Shown here piece after piece: positions 24,524 through 33,439 of a stretch of DNA of 39,611 bases. This DNA is from Actinomycetota bacterium. Its GTDB lineage: Bacteria > Actinomycetota > CADDZG01 > WHSQ01. The DNA lies in assembly GCA_009380005.1 (NCBI GenBank), contig WHSQ01000028.1:1-39611 (forward strand). Reading direction: 5' to 3'. The first letter of the stretch is position 1; every line of letters begins with the position of its first letter. The notes beneath the pieces are model-generated. The model made no database searches and was not told the origin of the DNA. It saw only the letters and a list, made by a program, of their open reading frames with translations. The translations under genes and the position numbers were made by a program.

Positions 24524-25097
24524 AGCACATACGGCAACTCGCGGCCGTCGATCCGTTGACGGCTCCGCACGTCGGGCACTTCCAGTGGGCGCCGCCCTCG
24601 GTCCCGGCGGCGGTCTCGTCTACGGCCGGCATCTGCGTCGTACCGCCCGCCGTGTCACCCCCGGCCGTGCCCGCGGGCTGCCACTGACCCGTCGACTCTT
24701 CGTAGACCAGGAGCTCGTCGCCCCGGCGGAACCACCACCGTCCGTCTTTCTCGAACGGCTCGTCCTGACGTTCCTCGGCGGCGACCGGGGCGGCGGACCG
24801 TGCCGCCGGTTGTGCGGCCCCCGGTTGCGCCGCAGCAGGCTGAGCTGCCCCCCCGTAGGAGGCCTCCTCCAGCGGATGGGCCGTGGCGGCCGGTCGTGCC
24901 TGAGCCGCAACCGGCGCGCTCGCCGCCATGGGCTCCTCCGCCGGGGTCGCCGGTTCACGGGGGGCGCCCGGGGCCGCCCCCGCCTCCTCCAGCCGTTTGC
25001 GGATCTTCCCCAGGCTCGAGAGGCCGACGAGGGACACGAGTAGAGCGAGCAAAAGGAGCACCAGAGTGACGATCTGGAATATGTCGGTATCGATCAC
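24507..25097 (-). CDS. membrane-anchored Trp-module and zinc-ribbon protein
   Basis: 196 residues. The N-terminus is a membrane helix (about 9-27, LVLLLLALLVSLVGL). It is followed by a basic stretch, a long Ala/Pro/Gln-rich linker, a W-rich module GRWWFRRGDELLVYEESTG.W (about 117-139), and a C-terminal zinc ribbon CPTCG...SCRMC. The W-rich module resembles the repeats of the SHOCT protein about 3 kb away. GTG at 25097 has GAGGAG seven bases upstream and gives a hydrophobic start; a longer frame to 25157 lacks support. No catalytic motif; probably an adaptor or binding protein. Confidence 0.7.
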   Translation of the reverse strand: MIDTDIFQIVTLVLLLLALLVSLVGLSSLGKIRKRLEEAGAAPGAPREPATPAEEPMAASAPVAAQARPAATAHPLEEASYGGAAQPAAAQPGAAQPAARSAAPVAAEERQDEPFEKDGRWWFRRGDELLVYEESTGQWQPAGTAGGDTAGGTTQMPAVDETAAGTEGGAHWKCPTCGAVNGSTAASCRMCFTARP

Positions 25098-25163
25098 GGC
25101 ATCGCTCCTCTGATCATGACGGTGTGGCTGATTGTCGCGGAAATCCAGCCGCGGCACACGGAG

Positions 25164-25667
25164 CTACCGAAGCACTACCGGTCCCCGGGGTGGGTAGGCC
25201 GATCCCACCCCGTGCGGATCGCTCTCCCGGACGTGGAGCCACCCTCCGTAGGCGATCCCGGCCCCCAGTGCCCATGCGACCAAGAGCATCGGCCCGCGGC
25301 TGATGTCGAAGCCCGGCAGGCTCGCATAGCCGAACTCGTTAGGACCGACGAGAGCCGTTAACAACAGCAGGGCAGCTGCGACCGCGCCACCGAGAACGTA
25401 GATGCGACCCGGAGGCCACGGCAGAGACGCGCGCACGACGACGCGGACGAGGACCGCTCCCAGGACCAGCAACACGAGAACGAGAGCCGACTTCGGCACG
25501 ACCGTGAACGCGTCGGACCAGGCGTTGGTGCGCGAGGGGCCGAAGATCCGGTCGGCACCATCGCGGTACTCATACTTGGCCCACAGTGGGAGCCACGAAG
25601 TGATCAACAACACGGCGCCGCACGCAACGATGATCTTCTCGCCGCGGGTCGGACGTTCCATGTCCAT
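25164..25667 (-). CDS. membrane protein of unknown function
   Basis: 167 residues with four predicted helices: about 13-30 (ending SWLPLW), 61-79, 88-107 and 126-147. The SWLPLWAKYEY stretch after the first helix recalls the LLPW motif of the four-helix protein at 15533-16030, so both may belong to the same loose class. ATG at 25667 is chosen because GGGAG lies five bases upstream; a GTG at 25673 is also in frame. It is read divergently from purA. Function unknown. Confidence 0.65.
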   Translation of the reverse strand: MDMERPTRGEKIIVACGAVLLITSWLPLWAKYEYRDGADRIFGPSRTNAWSDAFTVVPKSALVLVLLVLGAVLVRVVVRASLPWPPGRIYVLGGAVAAALLLLTALVGPNEFGYASLPGFDISRGPMLLVAWALGAGIAYGGWLHVRESDPHGVGSAYPPRGPVVLR

Positions 25668-25835
25668 GGTCACTCCCGGTTGATCCAGTCAGAACCCTGT
25701 GCGGCCCTAACTCTAGGAGATAAGACGGCTGCCGTCGTGCGACACCCCGATGCGGGTAGCATCGCTCCGTCGGAGCGGGCGGGAGCGGCTCCTCACGCCC
25801 CCATCGAGATCGAGACCGAACACCGAAGGATCTAG

Positions 25836-27113
25836 ATGCCCGGTATAGCGCTCGTAGGCATCCAGTGGGGTGACGAAGGCAAGGGCAAGGTCACCGATCT
25901 GCTGGCGGAGAAGACGGATCTCGTCGTTCGATATCAAGGTGGGAACAACGCCGGTCATACGATCGTCGTCGACGGCGAGCGTTACGCGCTCCATCTCGTT
26001 CCTACCGGTGTTCTCTATCCCGATTGCGTTCCGGTCATCGGCTCGGGTGTGGTCGTCGACCCGCAAGTGTTGCTGGAAGAGATGGAAACGCTCGCGGGCC
26101 GCGGGGTCGACACCAAGCGACTGTTGCTCTCCGGGAATGCCCACTTGATAATGCCGTACCACCTCGAGCTCGACCGGGTGAGCGAGAGGAGGTTGGGCAA
26201 GAACCGACTGGGCACGACCAAGCGTGGGATCGGGCCGGCGTACGCGGACAAAGCTGCACGTATCGGGCTCCGGGCCCAGGATCTGCTGGACCCCAAGATC
26301 TTCTCCGAGAAGCTCACGGTGGCGCTGAAGGAGAAGAACCTCCTCCTGACCAGGGTCTACGGTCGCCTGCCCCTGGAGCAGGCCGACATCGAGCGTGCCT
26401 ACCTGGACTACGGGGAAAGGCTCCGACCCCACATTACCGATACGAGCTCGGTGGTCCAGGCCGCCCTGGACGGCGGCAAGACCGTTCTGTTCGAGGGTGC
26501 GCAGGCAACGATGCTCGACCTCGACCACGGGACCTATCCCTTCGTCACGTCGTCGAACCCGGTCGCCGGGGGCGCCTGTGCGGGGACCGGAGTCGGTCCC
26601 CGGGACATCCAACGCATCATCGGTATCTCGAAGGCCTACTGCACGCGCGTCGGCTCGGGCCCGTTCCCCTCCGAGGCAGATCCCGCGGATGCGGAGATCC
26701 TCGTCGAGGCCGGCGCCGAGTACGGAACCACGACGGGTCGCAAGAGGAGATGTGGGTGGTTCGACGCGGTCGTGGGCCGCTACGCGGCTCGTCTGAACAC
26801 CCTCACCGAGCTGGTGATAACGAAACTCGACGTTCTCTCCGCGTTCGATCCCATCCGGATCTGCGTCGCGTACGACTACGAAGATCAGCGCTTCGACGCA
26901 TTCCCTCCGAACCAGACCATCTTCAACAAGTGCGTCCCGGTGTACGAAGAGTTGGACGGCTGGATGGAGGACATCACCGGAGCGCGTCGGATCGAGGATC
27001 TTCCGAAGGAAGCTCGTGGATATATCGAGAGGATCGAGGAACTGGTCGGAGTTCCGATCTCCTGGACCTCGGTCGGTCCGGGTCGCGAGCAGATCGTGAG
27101 GGTCACCACGTGA
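25836..27113 (+). CDS. purA: adenylosuccinate synthetase
   Basis: GTP-dependent step from IMP and aspartate to adenylosuccinate on the AMP branch. Signatures: [12 protein letters not shown] (P-loop-like GTP site), [22 protein letters not shown] and the C-terminal GPGREQIV. 425 residues, full length. ATG at 25836 has AAGGA six bases upstream, so this gene is leadered; TAGCAT at 25757-25762 is a possible -10 box, giving a leader of about 66 bases with two short hairpins. Its stop codon overlaps the purD start. Confidence 0.97.
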   Translation: MPGIALVGIQWGDEGKGKVTDLLAEKTDLVVRYQGGNNAGHTIVVDGERYALHLVPTGVLYPDCVPVIGSGVVVDPQVLLEEMETLAGRGVDTKRLLLSGNAHLIMPYHLELDRVSERRLGKNRLGTTKRGIGPAYADKAARIGLRAQDLLDPKIFSEKLTVALKEKNLLLTRVYGRLPLEQADIERAYLDYGERLRPHITDTSSVVQAALDGGKTVLFEGAQATMLDLDHGTYPFVTSSNPVAGGACAGTGVGPRDIQRIIGISKAYCTRVGSGPFPSEADPADAEILVEAGAEYGTTTGRKRRCGWFDAVVGRYAARLNTLTELVITKLDVLSAFDPIRICVAYDYEDQRFDAFPPNQTIFNKCVPVYEELDGWMEDITGARRIEDLPKEARGYIERIEELVGVPISWTSVGPGREQIVRVTT

Positions 27114-28396
27114 GGATCTTCGTACTCGGTTCGGGAGGGCGGGAGAGCGCGCTCGTCTGGGGACTGGCGCGGTCGTCTTCGGCGGATGAATTGATAGCGA
27201 TGCCCGGCAATCCCGGGATCGCGAGACACGCGGAGACGATCCAGGGCGATCCCGTCGACGTCGGGGCCGTGGTCACTGAGGCTCGACGGCTGAAACCCGA
27301 CCTCGTGGTCGTCGGTCCCGAGGCCCCCTTGGTCGCAGGCGTCGGCGACGCGCTGCGCGGCGAGGGGTTCTCCGTCTTCGGTCCCGATGCGGCGGCGGCC
27401 CGCATCGAAGGCTCCAAGGCCTACTGCAAAGAGCTGATGGACGATGCCTCGATCGGCACCGCGGGATGGGAAGCGTTCGAGACCGTGGATGGAGCGATCG
27501 TCAAGCTCGATGAGTTCGGGCCCCCGTACGTCGTCAAGGCCGATGGCCTGGCCGCGGGGAAAGGCGTCGTCGTCACGAGCGACCGCGACGAAGCCATCGA
27601 AGCCGTGCGCGAGCGATTGAGTGGGGAACGTTTCGGTGATGCCGGACGGACGGTGGTGATCGAAGAGTTCCTGGACGGAGAGGAAGTGTCCTTGATCGCG
27701 TTCAGCGATGGGTCGAACTTGGTGGCGTGTGAGCCGGCACAGGACTACAAGCGGGTATCCGACGGCGATCGGGGTCCGAACACCGGAGGTATGGGTTCGT
27801 ACAGTCCGGTGCCGGCCTGCCCGCCGGGACTCGCCGATGACATCGTCGAATCGGTGATCCGTCCGATGGTCCGGGCGACGGCAGGGCGAGAGGCTCCCTT
27901 CGTGGGCGCCCTCTACGCCGGGCTTGCGCTGACCAGCCGCGGGCCCCGGGTCGTGGAGTTCAATGCGCGTTTCGGTGATCCGGAGACCCAGGCTCTGATC
28001 CCGCGATTGGATTCGGATCTTGCGGAGGTCTGCGCCGCCTGCGCCGCGGGTTCCATCGAGGGCTACGAGCTGACGTGGTCCTCGGATGCTTGTGTGTCCG
28101 TCGTGCTCGCCAGCGGCGGGTATCCGGGTGCCCACGCAACCGGACGACAGATCTCCGGTCTCGACGAGGTTGAGGCCGACCCGAGGGTCCAGGTGTTCCA
28201 TGCCGGGACGGCCATAGACGGCGACCGGCTCCTGACCGCAGGCGGTCGGGTGCTCGCGGTGAGCGCTCTCGGCGAGGACTACGGTCGAGCGCGGGCTCGC
28301 GCATACGAGGCTGCGGACAGGATCCGGTTCGAAGGGAAACATCTGCGGCGGGACATCGCCCTCAAGGCACAGGACGCGAGCGAGGAGGTTGGATGA
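27110..28396 (+). CDS. purD: phosphoribosylamine-glycine ligase (GAR synthetase)
   Basis: ATP-grasp enzyme for the second step of purine synthesis. N-terminal [12 protein letters not shown], the ATP-binding segment [16 protein letters not shown], the metal/ATP site [14 protein letters not shown], and the [21 protein letters not shown] block are all present. 428 residues. The true start is GTG at 27110, which overlaps the purA stop (GTGA); a much longer frame running back into purA is an artefact. The purE ATG overlaps its stop. Confidence 0.96.
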   Translation: MRIFVLGSGGRESALVWGLARSSSADELIAMPGNPGIARHAETIQGDPVDVGAVVTEARRLKPDLVVVGPEAPLVAGVGDALRGEGFSVFGPDAAAARIEGSKAYCKELMDDASIGTAGWEAFETVDGAIVKLDEFGPPYVVKADGLAAGKGVVVTSDRDEAIEAVRERLSGERFGDAGRTVVIEEFLDGEEVSLIAFSDGSNLVACEPAQDYKRVSDGDRGPNTGGMGSYSPVPACPPGLADDIVESVIRPMVRATAGREAPFVGALYAGLALTSRGPRVVEFNARFGDPETQALIPRLDSDLAEVCAACAAGSIEGYELTWSSDACVSVVLASGGYPGAHATGRQISGLDEVEADPRVQVFHAGTAIDGDRLLTAGGRVLAVSALGEDYGRARARAYEAADRIRFEGKHLRRDIALKAQDASEEVG

Positions 28397-28857
28397 CGGC
28401 TCAGGTCGGGATCGTGATGGGAAGCGACTCGGATATGGCCGTGATGGAGAAAGCCGGCGCGGTCCTGGATCGGTTCCAGATCTCTTGGGAGATAGAGGTG
28501 ATGTCGGCGCATCGCAAGCCCGAGCGCGTGACGGAGTACGCCGTCGGAGCGGTGGAGCGAGGCCTCAAGGTCATCATCGCGGGGGCGGGTCTAGCTGCTC
28601 ACTTGCCCGGCGTCATCGCCGCGCACACCATCCTGCCCGTGATCGGGGTCCCCTTGTACAACGATGCGCTGGGCGGAGCCGATGCCCTCTATTCCTGCGT
28701 CCAGATGCCCCCCGGCGTTCCCGTGGCGACGGTTGCGATCGGGGGCGCGAAGAACGCTGCGGTCCTGGCGACCCAGATCATCGGTGTGGACGATGAAGAG
28801 ATAGCGGAGCGCCTCGAGGCGTACAAGAGAGACCTGGGCGAGGGCCTCAAGCTCTAG
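28393..28857 (+). CDS. purE: N5-carboxyaminoimidazole ribonucleotide mutase
   Basis: Class I PurE: GSDSDMAVMEKA, the SAHRKPER catalytic block with the active-site His, and AGLAAHLPGV. It normally acts with PurK, whose gene is not in this window. 154 residues. ATG at 28393 overlaps the purD stop (ATGA), so purA-purD-purE are translated in series. Confidence 0.95.
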   Translation: MTAQVGIVMGSDSDMAVMEKAGAVLDRFQISWEIEVMSAHRKPERVTEYAVGAVERGLKVIIAGAGLAAHLPGVIAAHTILPVIGVPLYNDALGGADALYSCVQMPPGVPVATVAIGGAKNAAVLATQIIGVDDEEIAERLEAYKRDLGEGLKL

Positions 28858-28998
28858 GTTCCCGGCCTGAAAAGCGGTGTGGAGCGTCGTTCGGCCGGCC
28901 GTCTCCGGCGGTTGTGCGTAATCCCTCTTGTGGTTGTGCCCCTGTGGTTGTTTGAGTTCACCCGATCCGGGATCTTGTAGGCAGACGAGAGGAGCACC

Positions 28999-29589
28999 AT
29001 GACGCAACCTCCTACGCAACCCCCTCCGGCTCCGGGTGGTCCGCCGATCACGCCTCAGCCGAGCGGCCCGCCGCCCGCGTCGTACGGAGGTCCTCCGGTG
29101 GGGGGGCCGCCCTACTCCCAGTGGTGGAAGCGCGTTGTGGCCGCCATCATCGACGGCCTGATCATCACCATCCCGGGCTCGATCCTGCTGGCGTTGCTGG
29201 GGCTCGGCACGTTCGCGGGGGCCGAGATCACCTGCGACCCGAACACGGGTGTCTGCACGACCGACGCAGGACCCGGCATCTTCATCGGTTTCCTGGTGTC
29301 GATGCTTGTGTACGCGGCTATCGCCATCGGTTACCAGGTCTACTTCAACGGCGGTGAGAAGGGTCAGACCGTGGGCAAGATGGCGATGAGGATCCGGGTC
29401 CGCGACGACGGGACCGGTGGACCGATCGGATACGGCAAGGCCTTCCTGCGGTGGCTGGTCGGTTGGGCGCTGGGGACCTTCACCTGTGGGATCGGTCTGC
29501 TGATCGACCTGCTTTTCCCGCTGTGGGATCCGAAGAGGCAGACGCTGCATGACAAAGCTGCTAACAGCGTCGTGCTCGACGTCGAGTAG
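28999..29589 (+). CDS. RDD-family membrane protein (first of a tandem pair)
   Basis: 196 residues: a Pro/Gly-rich cytoplasmic N-terminus of about 40 residues, then an RDD domain. The defining Arg and first Asp are in WWKRVVAAIIDGLI, followed by GQTVGKMAMRIRV and the last Asp block DPKRQTLHDKAANSVV. Two to three helices span about 45-70, 92-113 and 146-165. RDD proteins are membrane proteins, some linked to Na+/H+ exchange, most of unknown substrate. ATG at 28999 follows GAGAGGAG, so it has a normal leader about 140 bases after purE. That leader contains three GGTTGT copies (28910, 28932, 28946). Confidence 0.82.
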   Translation: MTQPPTQPPPAPGGPPITPQPSGPPPASYGGPPVGGPPYSQWWKRVVAAIIDGLIITIPGSILLALLGLGTFAGAEITCDPNTGVCTTDAGPGIFIGFLVSMLVYAAIAIGYQVYFNGGEKGQTVGKMAMRIRVRDDGTGGPIGYGKAFLRWLVGWALGTFTCGIGLLIDLLFPLWDPKRQTLHDKAANSVVLDVE

Positions 29590-30174
29590 ATGACGAGCGG
29601 TCCTCAAGAGCCCCCCGCCGGCGGCTCTTTTCCGGGACCCCCCGGCCCGCCACCACCGCCCTACCGGGGCCCCCCGCTCACGGGCGGACCGCCGCCCAGC
29701 ACGACCGTCCCACGTGCTGCGGAGTGGTGGAAGCGGCTGGTGGCTTTCATGATCGATTCACTCATCACGGCCGTGGTCGGTTTCTTCGTCGGTTTCTTCG
29801 TAGGTATTGCCCTGTACTCGGCCACCCTCCAGCCCACCCCGGAACAGCAGTCGCAAGCCGAGACGCTCCTGTCCCTGCTCGGAGTCATCTTGAGCGTTCT
29901 CTACTTCACGCTCATGGAAGGCAGCCGAGGGCAGACGCTTGGGAAGATGGCGCTGCACATCCGCGTCGTCCACGAGAAGACGGGCGGCCCGATCGGGTTC
30001 GGAAGAGCGCTAGGCCGCAACCTGCTCCGATTCGTGTCCGCGTTGCCCTGTTTCCTCGGTTACCTCTGGGCCCTCTGGGATCCGAAGCGTCAGACGTGGC
30101 ACGACAAGATAGTCGACACGCTCGTCGTGCCTACCGACCTCGACATCGAGCGCCCGACCCCCGTGGGCTACTAG
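29590..30174 (+). CDS. RDD-family membrane protein (second of a tandem pair)
   Basis: 194 residues, paralogous to the preceding gene: Pro-rich N-terminus, WWKRLVAFMIDSLI, GQTLGKMALHIRV, DPKRQTWHDKIVDTLVV. Its ATG (29590-29592) directly follows the stop of the first RDD gene with no spacer. The pair lies between purE and purB, read in the same direction. A role in purine transport is possible but nothing in the sequence shows it. Confidence 0.82.
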   Translation: MTSGPQEPPAGGSFPGPPGPPPPPYRGPPLTGGPPPSTTVPRAAEWWKRLVAFMIDSLITAVVGFFVGFFVGIALYSATLQPTPEQQSQAETLLSLLGVILSVLYFTLMEGSRGQTLGKMALHIRVVHEKTGGPIGFGRALGRNLLRFVSALPCFLGYLWALWDPKRQTWHDKIVDTLVVPTDLDIERPTPVGY

Positions 30175-30209
30175 GTATGCCCGGCGGGTGACCGTGCCGC
30201 GCGTTACCC

Positions 30210-30290
30210 ATGGATGTCGACCAGCAGTTCACTCCGCCCGAGGGCTATGACGTCACCTCGGTGAAGGCCGCCGATAGGATGGTTGGGTGA
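30210..30290 (+). CDS. possible 26-codon ORF overlapping purB
   Basis: ATG at 30210 encodes MDVDQQFTPPEGYDVTSVK then AADRMVG and stops at TGA 30288-30290, overlapping the purB GTG as GTGA. The codon choices are plausible for this genome and the overlap would couple it to purB. There is no ribosome-binding site, and the same bases hold a -10-like box, so it may be just the promoter region. Confidence 0.25.
   Translation: MDVDQQFTPPEGYDVTSVKAADRMVG
30275..30280 (+). promoter_or_regulatory. candidate -10 box of leaderless purB
   Basis: TAGGAT, six bases (GGTTGG), then the purB GTG at 30287. It would start the purB-to-purF transcript at its first codon. Confidence 0.5.
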
Positions 30291-31585
30291 TCCCCCGATA
30301 CAGCCGTGAGGAGATGTCGTCCATCTTCTCCGACCGAGCGAAGTTCTCGCGCTGGCTGGAGATCGAGATCCTCGCCCTGGAAGCGCGGGTCCGTATGGGT
30401 GATGTTGCCGTCGAGGACCTTTCCGAGATCAGGGAGCGTGCGGCGTTCGATGTCGACCGGATCGCCGAGATCGAGTCGGTACGTCACCACGATGTTGTCG
30501 CGTTCGTGGAGAACCTGCGCGAGAACGTGGGTGAAGCGGGGCGCCACCTCCACTACGGCCTCACTTCCTCGGATGTCGTCGATACCGCCAACGGTCTCGC
30601 GTTACGCGACGCGGGAGATCTGCTCGTTGAAGAGGTGGGTCGACTCACGGAGACCGTCCGGCGACGAGCTCTGGAACATCGGGACACCCTGATGGCCGGT
30701 CGGACGCACGGCGTGCACGCGGAACCTACGACGTTCGGGATGAAGCTGGCCGGCTGGGTTTTCGAGCTCTCCCGGGACCGCGACCGCCTGCGGGCGGCCC
30801 GCGACGGCGTCTCGGTGGGCAAGCTGTCGGGTGCGGTGGGGACCTACTCTCAGCTGTCGCCCGAGGTCGAGAGCTACGTGTGCGATCGTCTCGGCCTGGC
30901 CATCGAGGAAGCCTCCACCCAGGTCGTATCGCGCGATAGGTACGCGGAGTTCCTGGCGGCGATAGCGACGACGGGTGCGTCGCTCGAGCGCTTCGCTCAG
31001 GAGATACGGCACCTGCAGAGGACCGAGGTGCGGGAGGTCCAGGAGCCCTTCGCCGAGGGCCAGAAGGGTTCGTCGGCGATGCCGCACAAGCGCAACCCGA
31101 TCATCTGCGAACGCATCTGTGGTCTCGCTCGACTGCTCCGAGGATACGCGCAGACCGGATTCGAGAACGTCGCCCTGTGGCACGAGCGTGACATCTCACA
31201 CTCGTCGGTCGAGCGGGTCTCGCTCGCAGACGCCTGCGCCTTGCTCGATTACATGCTGGACAAGATGCGCTGGGTGGTCGACGGGATGATCGTGGATGAG
31301 GACCGCATGACGTACAACCTCGAGAGCTCGATGGGGCTCGTCCATTCGCAGACCGTCCTCACCGCCCTGTTATCCAGGTCAACGCTTCAGCGAGAACAGG
31401 CCTACGAGCTGATACAGCGCCATGCGATGCGGGCCTGGGATGAAGGGATCCACCTGAAGGAACTGCTGCTGGGCGATCCCGAGGTCACGTCTCATCTGGC
31501 GGCGGACGAGATCGAATCATGCTTCGATCCGGCCCGATACCTCGAGAACGTGAAGATCGTCTTCGAACGCTTGGAGGAGCTGTAG
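30287..31585 (+). CDS. purB: adenylosuccinate lyase
   Basis: Acts twice in purine synthesis: SAICAR to AICAR and adenylosuccinate to AMP. Member of the fumarase/aspartase superfamily; the signature loop GSSAMPHKRNP with catalytic Ser is clear, plus GRTHGVHAEPTTFG and LTSSDVVDTAN. 432 residues. GTG at 30287 lacks a ribosome-binding site. The stop (31583-31585) shares one base with the purC GTG. Confidence 0.96.
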   Translation: MIPRYSREEMSSIFSDRAKFSRWLEIEILALEARVRMGDVAVEDLSEIRERAAFDVDRIAEIESVRHHDVVAFVENLRENVGEAGRHLHYGLTSSDVVDTANGLALRDAGDLLVEEVGRLTETVRRRALEHRDTLMAGRTHGVHAEPTTFGMKLAGWVFELSRDRDRLRAARDGVSVGKLSGAVGTYSQLSPEVESYVCDRLGLAIEEASTQVVSRDRYAEFLAAIATTGASLERFAQEIRHLQRTEVREVQEPFAEGQKGSSAMPHKRNPIICERICGLARLLRGYAQTGFENVALWHERDISHSSVERVSLADACALLDYMLDKMRWVVDGMIVDEDRMTYNLESSMGLVHSQTVLTALLSRSTLQREQAYELIQRHAMRAWDEGIHLKELLLGDPEVTSHLAADEIESCFDPARYLENVKIVFERLEEL

Positions 31586-32466
31586 TGAGTCAACCGCAAC
31601 ACATCGGATCGGGAAAGGTGCGTGAACTGTTCCAGGTCGGCGACGATCGATTGCTGCTGGTGGCGTCGAACCGGATCAGTGCTTACGACGTCGTCCTGCC
31701 GCAGGAGATCCCGGACAAGGGAAGGGTCCTCACGGGACTGTCGCACTACTGGTTCGAGATCACCGGTTCCTTCTGTCCGAACCACTTGATCTCGGTTCGA
31801 GAGGAAGATCTTCCCGATGTCGGTCTATCGGATCTACCCGGACGCGCGATGTTGTGCAGGCGCGCCGATCCGATCGCTATCGAGTTCGTCGTTCGGGGAT
31901 ACCTGTCGGGCTCCGGATGGAAGGAATACGTGGCCTCGGGCGAGGTGTGTGGTCACAAGCTGCCGGAGGGTCTCGTGGAATCCTCGCAGTTGCCACATCC
32001 GATCCTCACTCCGGCGACGAAGGCCACGTCGGGACACGACGAGAACATCACCGAAGAGCAGGCCGCGAAGATCGCGGGCGAGGACGTTTACGCGAAGGCT
32101 CGAGAGTATGCGCTGAAGATCTACGCCAAGGGGGCCGAACTTGCGCGTGAACGGGGCGTGATCATCGCGGACACGAAGTTCGAATTTGGCCTGATAGACG
32201 GAGACGTCGTTCTCATCGATGAGGTACTGACGCCGGATTCGAGCCGGTTCTGGCCGGAGGACCGCTATTCGCCGGGCGGCCCCCAGCCTTCCTTCGACAA
32301 GCAGTACGTCCGCGACTGGCTCGATCAGAGCGGCTGGGACCACAACCCGCCGCCTCCGGAGCTCCCGGCCGAGGTAGTGGCGGCAACGCGCGACCGCTAC
32401 GTCGAGGCGTACGAACGGGTGTCGGGCCGCCCCTTCGAGGCCTGGAAGAAGGAAGTGTCTGGTTGA
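31585..32466 (+). CDS. purC: phosphoribosylaminoimidazole-succinocarboxamide synthase (SAICAR synthetase)
   Basis: Condenses CAIR with aspartate using ATP. Hallmarks: GSGKVRELF, SAYDVVLPQEIPDKG, the IEFVVRGYLSGSGW block, ADTKFEFG and DEVLTPDSSRFW. 293 residues, the longer bacterial/eukaryotic-like form. The true start is GTG at 31585, overlapping the purB stop by one base with GGAGGAG five bases upstream. An in-frame start further up lies inside purB and is rejected. The stop overlaps the next gene's TTG. Confidence 0.95.
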   Translation: MSQPQHIGSGKVRELFQVGDDRLLLVASNRISAYDVVLPQEIPDKGRVLTGLSHYWFEITGSFCPNHLISVREEDLPDVGLSDLPGRAMLCRRADPIAIEFVVRGYLSGSGWKEYVASGEVCGHKLPEGLVESSQLPHPILTPATKATSGHDENITEEQAAKIAGEDVYAKAREYALKIYAKGAELARERGVIIADTKFEFGLIDGDVVLIDEVLTPDSSRFWPEDRYSPGGPQPSFDKQYVRDWLDQSGWDHNPPPPELPAEVVAATRDRYVEAYERVSGRPFEAWKKEVSG

Positions 32467-33197
32467 GCCGGGAAGCCACTGCTTCCTTGATGGACGCTCA
32501 ACGTGGTCGCAGGTCGAACCGTTCCGCACATCTCGGCTCCACCCTTCGAGCCGTGATGCTCCGTCCCCGCGATGGGTTCGCTCAGGTGCTCGGCGTCACC
32601 GAGGAGCGGCGCGACCAGGGTTACCGGACGCCGGAGGGTGCGGCACCGTCCGTGCTGGCCGCGCTCGGTGGAGCCGCTCTTATGTCGGTGTGGCTCAAGC
32701 TCGGTGGGCTCTTGGGGGTGCGGACGTTCGCCTCCGCCGATTTCCGCTGGGCGTACCTGCTCGCGTCCCTTCTGATCGGTGCGGTGGTGGGCGTCCTGGC
32801 GCAGCTGATGTGGTCCGTGCTTGCCGGCCTCGTGGCGCGCAGGTTGGGACGCAGGGTGGATCAAGCCGAGTTGCGCACGGTCTGGGGAGCAGCGTCGTTC
32901 CCACTGACGTTCGCGCTGTTCCCGCTGCTCTTGCTGGACGTGGCGCTGGTCGGCCCCGCTTCGTTCACGACCGAACGCCTCGGAGATCCGCTGTCGACCG
33001 GCTGGGCTGCGATATCAATAGCTATGGGTGCAGCTCTCGTGATCTGGTGGATGTATCTACTGACGCGAGGGTTCTCGGCCACTACCGCTTTCAGCTTCGG
33101 GCGCTCTCTTCCGTCGTTGCTCGTCGCTCTGCTGAGTACGCTCGGCCTCGTGATGGCTCTACGAGGCCTGGGCTTCGTGTTGGGAACCGGACCGTGA
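32463..33197 (+). CDS. Yip1-like membrane protein inside the purine operon
   Basis: 244 residues, soluble N-terminus of about 30-60 residues (HLGSTLRAVMLRPRDGFAQV is a typical Yip1-domain entry) followed by about five predicted helices. These fall roughly at 65-85, 95-125, 140-160, 175-195 and 212-238. Yip1-family bacterial proteins are multispan membrane proteins without known activity. Start TTG at 32463 overlaps the purC stop (TTGA) and its own stop overlaps purS (GTGA). It is therefore translated in chain with purine enzymes on both sides, which argues for a shared job or at least stable co-expression. Confidence 0.75.
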   Translation: MSREATASLMDAQRGRRSNRSAHLGSTLRAVMLRPRDGFAQVLGVTEERRDQGYRTPEGAAPSVLAALGGAALMSVWLKLGGLLGVRTFASADFRWAYLLASLLIGAVVGVLAQLMWSVLAGLVARRLGRRVDQAELRTVWGAASFPLTFALFPLLLLDVALVGPASFTTERLGDPLSTGWAAISIAMGAALVIWWMYLLTRGFSATTAFSFGRSLPSLLVALLSTLGLVMALRGLGFVLGTGP

Positions 33198-33439
33198 GGT
33201 ACGCGGCGGTCGTCGACGTCATGCCCAAGGAGGGCATCGCCGACCCCCAGGGCCAGACGATCGAGAAGGCGTTGCCTGCGCTTGGTTACGGTGGGGTCGC
33301 CGAGATCAGGGTCGGCAAGCGCATCGAGCTCCAGCTCGAAGCTGCCGGCCCCGATGAGGCACGTGAACGCGTCCTGGAGATGTGCGAGCGACTGCTGGCC
33401 AATCCCGTCATCGAGGTGTACGAGGTGACCATCCGATGA
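33194..33439 (+). CDS. purS: FGAM synthetase subunit PurS
   Basis: 81-residue small subunit that links PurQ and PurL in the three-part FGAM synthetase. It has the usual PurS elements: VVDVMPKEGIADPQGQTIEK, LGYGGVAEIRVGKRIEL and a C-terminal ANPVIEVYEVTI. GTG at 33194 overlaps the Yip1-like stop; its own stop overlaps purQ (ATGA). Confidence 0.95.
   Translation: MRYAAVVDVMPKEGIADPQGQTIEKALPALGYGGVAEIRVGKRIELQLEAAGPDEARERVLEMCERLLANPVIEVYEVTIR

Noticed and set aside
26024-27109. Extension of the purD frame back through purA
   Set aside because: The open frame is out of phase with purA and encodes nothing recognisable; PurD homology begins at GTG 27110.
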